A stretch of DNA of 16,417 bases from Candidatus Dadabacteria bacterium. Its GTDB lineage: Bacteria; Desulfobacterota_D; UBA1144; Nemesobacterales; UBA2774. The translations under genes and the position numbers were made by a program. Shown in pieces: positions 12,909 through 16,417 of this stretch. The stretch covers positions 1 through 16,417 of the forward strand of contig SMWY01000092.1 of assembly GCA_004356555.1 (NCBI GenBank), given 5' to 3'. The first letter of the stretch is position 1, and every line of letters begins with the position of its first letter. The notes under the pieces were generated by a model, which worked only from the letters and a program-made list of their open reading frames with translations, was not told the DNA's origin and searched no databases.

Positions 12909-13487
12909 ATGGCAAATCGTGAAGAGAAATTAACTAAATTTTCAGAGCATGAACGCGGCCTGGCTATGCTAATTTCCAAAATAGCCAAGGGTTGTGAATC
13001 GGCTCTAAAGAAACTATACGACACTACAATATCTCAGGTCTATGGTCTTGCGTATAGGATCTTGAGCAATAGGCCTGATGCGGACGAAGTAGCCCTTGAT
13101 GTATTCAAGCAGATATGGAACAAGGCTCTTGACTATGAGCCTGATCGCGGAACACCCTCAGCTTGGGTAATTACTATGACTAGGAGCCGGGCTATAGATA
13201 GAATCCGCTCCGACGCCAAACGAAGAACTACAAATGAACCGCTAATAGGCGACTCTTTAGACAATACCCCTATACCTGATGAGACAACAGCAGTCAGGGA
13301 AAAAAGAGAACTTATAGAGAAAGCCCTTTCAGAACTCACCCCTAAGCAGAGACAGTCAATTGAGCTAGCATATTTTAGAGGGCTCAGCCAGAGCGAGATT
13401 TCAAAACATATGAATGAGCCCCTTGGTACAGTAAAAAGCTGGATGAGGACCGGGATGATAAGACTTAGGGAAATATTAATTTCATGA
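12909..13487 (+). CDS. ECF-type RNA polymerase sigma factor
   Basis: The 192-residue protein has the two-domain layout of ECF (group 4) sigma factors. Region 2 spans about 32-106: ALKKLYDTTISQVYGLAYRI, DADEVALDVFKQIWNKA (core-binding 2.2 with the usual DxxxE...DVFxxxW pattern) and SAWVITMTRSRAIDRIRSDAKRR (-10 recognition). Region 4 spans about 132-190: IEKALSELTPKQRQSIELAYF, then RGLSQSEISKHMNEPLGTVK and SWMRTGMIRLREIL, a helix-turn-helix for the -35. There is no C-terminal extension. The sequence resembles the SigK/RpoE-like sigma factors that pair with RskA-type anti-sigma factors, and such a gene lies divergently next to it. AAGGGCGG before the ATG is a weak ribosome binding site. The regulon cannot be read from this window; the nearby TonB and membrane-protease genes are possible targets but that is guesswork. 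Confidence 0.95.
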   Translation: MANREEKLTKFSEHERGLAMLISKIAKGCESALKKLYDTTISQVYGLAYRILSNRPDADEVALDVFKQIWNKALDYEPDRGTPSAWVITMTRSRAIDRIRSDAKRRTTNEPLIGDSLDNTPIPDETTAVREKRELIEKALSELTPKQRQSIELAYFRGLSQSEISKHMNEPLGTVKSWMRTGMIRLREILIS

Positions 13488-13532
13488 TAGACAATTTATA
13501 ATTTACCCTATAGCTATTCGGCAAGAAAAAAC

Positions 13533-13554
13533 TTTTAATTAGTCCGTATTAAAA
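13533..13554 (-). terminator. Weak candidate terminator between the sigma factor and DUF3147 genes
   Basis: TTTTAAT (13533-13539) pairs with ATTAAAA (13548-13554) across an 8-base loop. On the minus strand GTTTTTT follows, so it would serve the DUF3147 gene, whose stop codon lies just upstream. The stem has no G-C pair, so stability is doubtful. Confidence 0.3.
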
Positions 13555-13555
13555 A

Positions 13556-13906
13556 CTAAAGCGGAAGCCCAAGCTTTTTCCCTATCGTGGCGTAAGCCAG
13601 ATAAAAAACTATCATCACCACACTAGATATCGTGATAGATAACCAGAAATTATATTGCTGACGTAATAGCCACGGAAGCACTAAAAAGAATAATAAAGTT
13701 GGAAGAACCAGCCAAAAGATCGAAATTGACAAGTCTGCAATACGTTCTGCGTCCTTAGTGTCTGTGTATAGCCAGATCATAGCGAGGAGTGAAGTCAAAG
13801 GCAGCGCCGCGAGTAAAGCCGCAAATGTGGTGTAGCGTTTACCTATCTCTGAAATACCTACTATTATCACTGCAGTCAATATAGTTTTGATTATTATATA
13901 TGCCAT
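13556..13906 (-). CDS. DUF3147-family small membrane protein
   Basis: This 116-residue protein is almost wholly hydrophobic, with four predicted membrane helices: about 2-19, 26-47, 60-81 and 87-108. The GISEIGKRYTTFAALLAALP stretch (17-36) with the conserved E, K and AALLAALPLTSLLA is typical of the DUF3147 family, as is the WLYTDTKDAERIADLS loop (45-60) between helices 2 and 3. The family's function is unknown; a transport or membrane-structural role is only a guess. GGGAGA precedes the ATG at a proper distance. It converges with the ECF sigma factor gene. Confidence 0.85.
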   Translation of the reverse strand: MAYIIIKTILTAVIIVGISEIGKRYTTFAALLAALPLTSLLAMIWLYTDTKDAERIADLSISIFWLVLPTLLFFLVLPWLLRQQYNFWLSITISSVVMIVFYLAYATIGKKLGLPL

Positions 13907-14009
13907 ATTATTCTCCCATATGATTCGTAATAGAATTAAAATACTATTCTCTGGTGAAGCTTACAAATTTCTGATAAATTATCCCCTACATTTTTATTGT
14001 ATAAATTTG

Positions 14010-14015
14010 TATAAT
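14010..14015 (+). promoter_or_regulatory. Candidate -10 box for the TonB-like gene
   Basis: A perfect TATAAT lies 19 bp before the ATG at 14035, which would leave a leader of roughly 12 bases; no Shine-Dalgarno sequence is visible. The -35 region (TACATT at 17 bp) is poor. Confidence 0.4.
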
Positions 14016-14034
14016 CTTATTAGCAAATTAGATA

Positions 14035-14787
14035 ATGCAGAACATCAAACTTAGAACATTTATTATGTTATCGATTGCCTTCCACGTACTGGTGATTTCC
14101 GCAATCGTTTTATATTTCCTTAAAAACCCTCCCTCAGGAGGAAGATCCGGAACCGTAATGGTAGGACTTATTAGCGGCCATGATAACGGGCAGGGTAAAG
14201 CATCCACATCTGAGACTGTTACCAAGTTCTCAATAGCCCCCAAAGAGATCAGTAAATCAAAAGTTGCGCTACAAAAAAAACCGGCAAATAAGGCTGTTAA
14301 AAGAAATACCAAAAACGAAATACAAAAAGAAACTCTAAGAACAATAAAAAAAGAACAAAAACCGACTCAGAAATCAAAACAGATCTCTACCTCCAAAGTT
14401 ATTAAAGAGAATAAAGCTGGGAAAGGAATTGAGACAGCATCAATAGTTAAAAATGGAAATTTTGGATCTCTCGACGATCAAGCAACCGGCCTAGACGGAA
14501 CTAAAACCGAACTTGCTTATCCTGATTACAATCTTAACCCCAAACCTAAGTACCCGAGAGCGGCCCGGAAGAGAGGATTTGAGGGCGAAGTTAAGTTAAA
14601 GGTTTTCGTACTAAAGAATGGCAAGGTGGGAGAAATAGAAATAACCCGGCCCTCTGGGCATGAGATGCTCGACCAATCAGCACTTGAAGCTGTAAAGGAC
14701 TGGGTTTTCATCCCGGGCAAAGAAAACGGGAGAGAAATTTCAAGCTGGGTCACAGTTCCAATCATATTCCAACTCAAAAGCGGTTAA
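14035..14787 (+). CDS. TonB-type energy transducer with lysine-rich linker
   Basis: TonB proteins carry proton-motive-force energy from ExbB-ExbD to outer-membrane receptors. Visible are one N-terminal membrane helix (about 8-29) that contains the functional SxxxH motif (S13, H17), a long periplasmic linker, and the C-terminal TonB domain (about 168-250) with PKYPRAARKRGFEGEVKLKV, GKVGEIEITRPSGHEMLDQS and ALEAVKDWVFIPGKENG, all characteristic. The total of 250 residues is typical. The linker is not the usual proline-rich rod: about residues 69-130 are dominated by Lys, Gln and Asn. No exbB, exbD or receptor gene is in the window. ATG at 14035 has no good ribosome binding site; an in-frame ATG at 14065 would cut into the membrane helix, so the first is kept. 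Confidence 0.93.
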   Translation: MQNIKLRTFIMLSIAFHVLVISAIVLYFLKNPPSGGRSGTVMVGLISGHDNGQGKASTSETVTKFSIAPKEISKSKVALQKKPANKAVKRNTKNEIQKETLRTIKKEQKPTQKSKQISTSKVIKENKAGKGIETASIVKNGNFGSLDDQATGLDGTKTELAYPDYNLNPKPKYPRAARKRGFEGEVKLKVFVLKNGKVGEIEITRPSGHEMLDQSALEAVKDWVFIPGKENGREISSWVTVPIIFQLKSG

Positions 14788-14825
14788 AACAAACGCTATG
14801 CCTCCTGAGCACATAATGTAAACTA

Positions 14826-14870
14826 TTCTCTATCCGGCTGTAGAGAAACCAGATATGTATACCGGATGGA
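14826..14870 (+). promoter_or_regulatory. Two competing hairpins ahead of the membrane protease start
   Basis: TTCTCTA (14826-14832) pairs perfectly with TAGAGAA (14841-14847). Alternatively TCTATCCGG (14829-14837) can pair with CCGGATGGA (14862-14870), nine pairs with one G-U, which would bury the ATG at 14866. The two share bases and exclude each other. There is no T-tract, so it is not a terminator of tonB. A translational switch is a possibility, not shown. Confidence 0.3.
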
Positions 14871-16417
14871 AATCCATATGACATTTGAAAAAATGCTTCT
14901 TTCACCCTGCGTACTGATATCGCTTGCGATAGTATTTGTAGCATCAATCGTTTTAACATTCTTCCCCTTAATCGGCACTTTAGGCTTTGAATTCTCAGCA
15001 TTTTCTGCAGTATTATTGTCATTTCTATCAGTATTTATTTCAGCCTCACTTATAAGCTCTAGTCAAAGAAGAGAAAGGTCAAGAAACGGGCTTTCAGACC
15101 AGATTGGCTCTATCTTGACAATTAATTTCTTTATACTCCTGATACCGTTTTTGATAGGACTCGCAAGCTCTCTAATAAAAAATGACTGTTACTTAATGGA
15201 AGGCTCAATATTTTTTCTCTTAATCCCAACAATCACAGTTTTTTTCACTACATCAATTGGAATGCTGGTTGGATACTTCTTTGGAAGAAAGGGAGTATTT
15301 ATAGGCCCTCTTATTATATTAATCATATTGTGCTATGCATTATGGAAGCTCTACTACGGCCTCTCGATCTTTGTCTATAACCCAATATTTGGCCTGTTTC
15401 CGGGCCCGCTTTATGACGAGGCAATCCCAATATCGCTGACATTAATCGTGTCACGTATTACTGTATTCTTCTGGGGAATTTTGTTGCTCCTCATCTTAAG
15501 AGTAGCAAATGGTCTTAGATACAGCTTATTTGGCATATGGGATACTATTGTACTGATTATTGTTGTTTTTGTATTAATCACTGCCCATCTAAACGAATCA
15601 AGAATTGGTATCAGCTATACGCGCGAATATATAACCCAAAACATTCTTTCAGATTCGATCGAAACAGACAATTTTATTATTTATTTCGCTCCCGGCACAC
15701 CTGAAGCAAAGAATATAGAGCTTATAGCTCAGGATCACGAATGGAGATATAAGCAGCTAAAAGAGATTTTAGATGTAAACTCTACAGACAAGATACGCTC
15801 CTATATTTATCCCGACATAGAAACCAGAAAGAAACTCCTAGGGGCTGGTGAGACAACTATTGCCAATCCGATCCATAAAGAAATTCATCTGCTCTACGAC
15901 TCGTTCCCTCACCCTATACTAAAGCATGAACTCGTCCACGTTATGTCTGGCGACTTCGGAAACTATATTCTTAAGCTAAGTCCTAAGATAGGACTCCTTG
16001 AAGGCATAGCTGTTGCTGCAGATTGGAGGGGGCAAAGATTCACCCCTCACCAGTGGTCAAAAGCTATGATTGAGATGGGGATTGCGCCTGGCATAGAGGA
16101 TATTGTGGGGTTTGGATTTTGGTACGCTCCCGCTCAAGTGAGCTATACACTAATGGGTTCATTCTCCCGTTACTTGATTGACACTTATGGGATTCAAAAT
16201 TTCAAGAAAGTATACAAGAGTGGGGACTTTTCAGTCTATGGAAAAAGTCTTGAAGAACTTGCACAAGAATGGCAAAACTATCTACAAAGAATAGAAATTC
16301 CAGAAGAAACTACAGTTATTGCAGAGGCCAGGTTCAGCGGACCCAGTATTTTTAATGCTACATGCCCAAGGCGAGTAGCCGAGCTTAAAAAAGTGGGATA
16401 TGAACAGTTTAATGAGG
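14866..16417 (+). CDS. Membrane protein with C-terminal gluzincin-type metalloprotease domain (partial)
   Basis: The frame runs from ATG 14866 to the window edge without a stop (at least 517 residues). Residues about 10-230 contain around seven hydrophobic helices with short loops (SPCVLISLAIVFVASIVLTF; FFILLIPFLIGLASSLI; FFLLIPTITVFFTTSIGMLV and more). From about 240 it becomes soluble: a FIIYFAPGTPEA strand, an HEWRYKQLKEIL helix, IRSYIYPD, and then the zinc site KHELVHV with H354, E355, H358, followed by LLEGIAVAADW with E379 as likely third ligand, which fits the peptidase MA (gluzincin) pattern. The soluble part should be periplasmic. It ends with what may be the start of a helical repeat. 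The start is uncertain; in-frame ATGs at 14878 and 14893 are alternatives. It lies 78 bp after the TonB-like gene on the same strand. Confidence 0.85.
   Translation, partial: MEIHMTFEKMLLSPCVLISLAIVFVASIVLTFFPLIGTLGFEFSAFSAVLLSFLSVFISASLISSSQRRERSRNGLSDQIGSILTINFFILLIPFLIGLASSLIKNDCYLMEGSIFFLLIPTITVFFTTSIGMLVGYFFGRKGVFIGPLIILIILCYALWKLYYGLSIFVYNPIFGLFPGPLYDEAIPISLTLIVSRITVFFWGILLLLILRVANGLRYSLFGIWDTIVLIIVVFVLITAHLNESRIGISYTREYITQNILSDSIETDNFIIYFAPGTPEAKNIELIAQDHEWRYKQLKEILDVNSTDKIRSYIYPDIETRKKLLGAGETTIANPIHKEIHLLYDSFPHPILKHELVHVMSGDFGNYILKLSPKIGLLEGIAVAADWRGQRFTPHQWSKAMIEMGIAPGIEDIVGFGFWYAPAQVSYTLMGSFSRYLIDTYGIQNFKKVYKSGDFSVYGKSLEELAQEWQNYLQRIEIPEETTVIAEARFSGPSIFNATCPRRVAELKKVGYEQFNE

Noticed and set aside
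14028..14312. Minus-strand 94-codon frame
   Set aside because: Antisense to the N-terminal half of the TonB-like gene, whose membrane helix with SxxxH and C-terminal domain are convincing.
14774..15022. Minus-strand 82-codon frame
   Set aside because: Antisense shadow of the first membrane helices of the protease gene; no ribosome binding site.

Overview
The window looks like chromosomal DNA of a diderm (Gram-negative) bacterium of moderate, AT-leaning composition. A TonB-type energy transducer implies an outer membrane. No rRNA, tRNA or other taxonomic marker is present, so the phylum is open. The gene mix (seven-iron ferredoxin, a pgk-like/tpiA/secG run, an RskA-type anti-sigma factor) would suit a deltaproteobacteria-like or candidate-phylum lineage, but that is inference. 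I see no rRNA, tRNA, insertion sequence, phage gene or CRISPR array, and no gene-free stretch longer than 300 bp.

Layout. Positions 1-4822, all on the minus strand: a YIP1-family membrane protein running off the left edge; a 542-residue fusion of a GNAT acyltransferase to a class V aminotransferase; a DCC-family (DUF393) thiol protein; a small exported protein of unknown function; a TIGR01212-type radical SAM protein; and endonuclease III with a TTG start. A clear intrinsic terminator (about 4850-4886) separates these from a seven-iron ferredoxin with its own promoter. Positions 5278-8854: a tight minus-strand operon, aminotransferase > PGK-like protein > triosephosphate isomerase > SecG, with two 4-bp ATGA overlaps. 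Then come peptide deformylase and an IHF/HU-type protein (8967-9935), each with its own candidate promoter, and a nitroreductase/SagB-like protein with lysine-rich tails (10104-11531).

Positions 11766-13487 hold a divergently transcribed RskA-like anti-sigma factor and ECF sigma factor, likely an envelope-stress pair. They are followed by a DUF3147 membrane protein (minus), a TonB-type protein (plus), and a large membrane protein ending in a gluzincin-type HExxH protease domain that runs off the right edge.

The most striking observation is the protein in the pgk position. It has full PGK length and fold signatures, but nearly every residue that binds 3-phosphoglycerate, and one nucleotide-site lysine, is replaced. 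It may be a pseudoenzyme or a PGK paralogue with a new role, embedded in an otherwise normal tpiA-secG operon. Other points of interest are the GNAT-aminotransferase fusion, the lysine-tailed nitroreductase-like protein, the TonB-adjacent membrane metalloprotease, a 41-bp dyad touching the -35 box of the IHF-like gene, and apparently leaderless starts for def and the aminotransferase operon.
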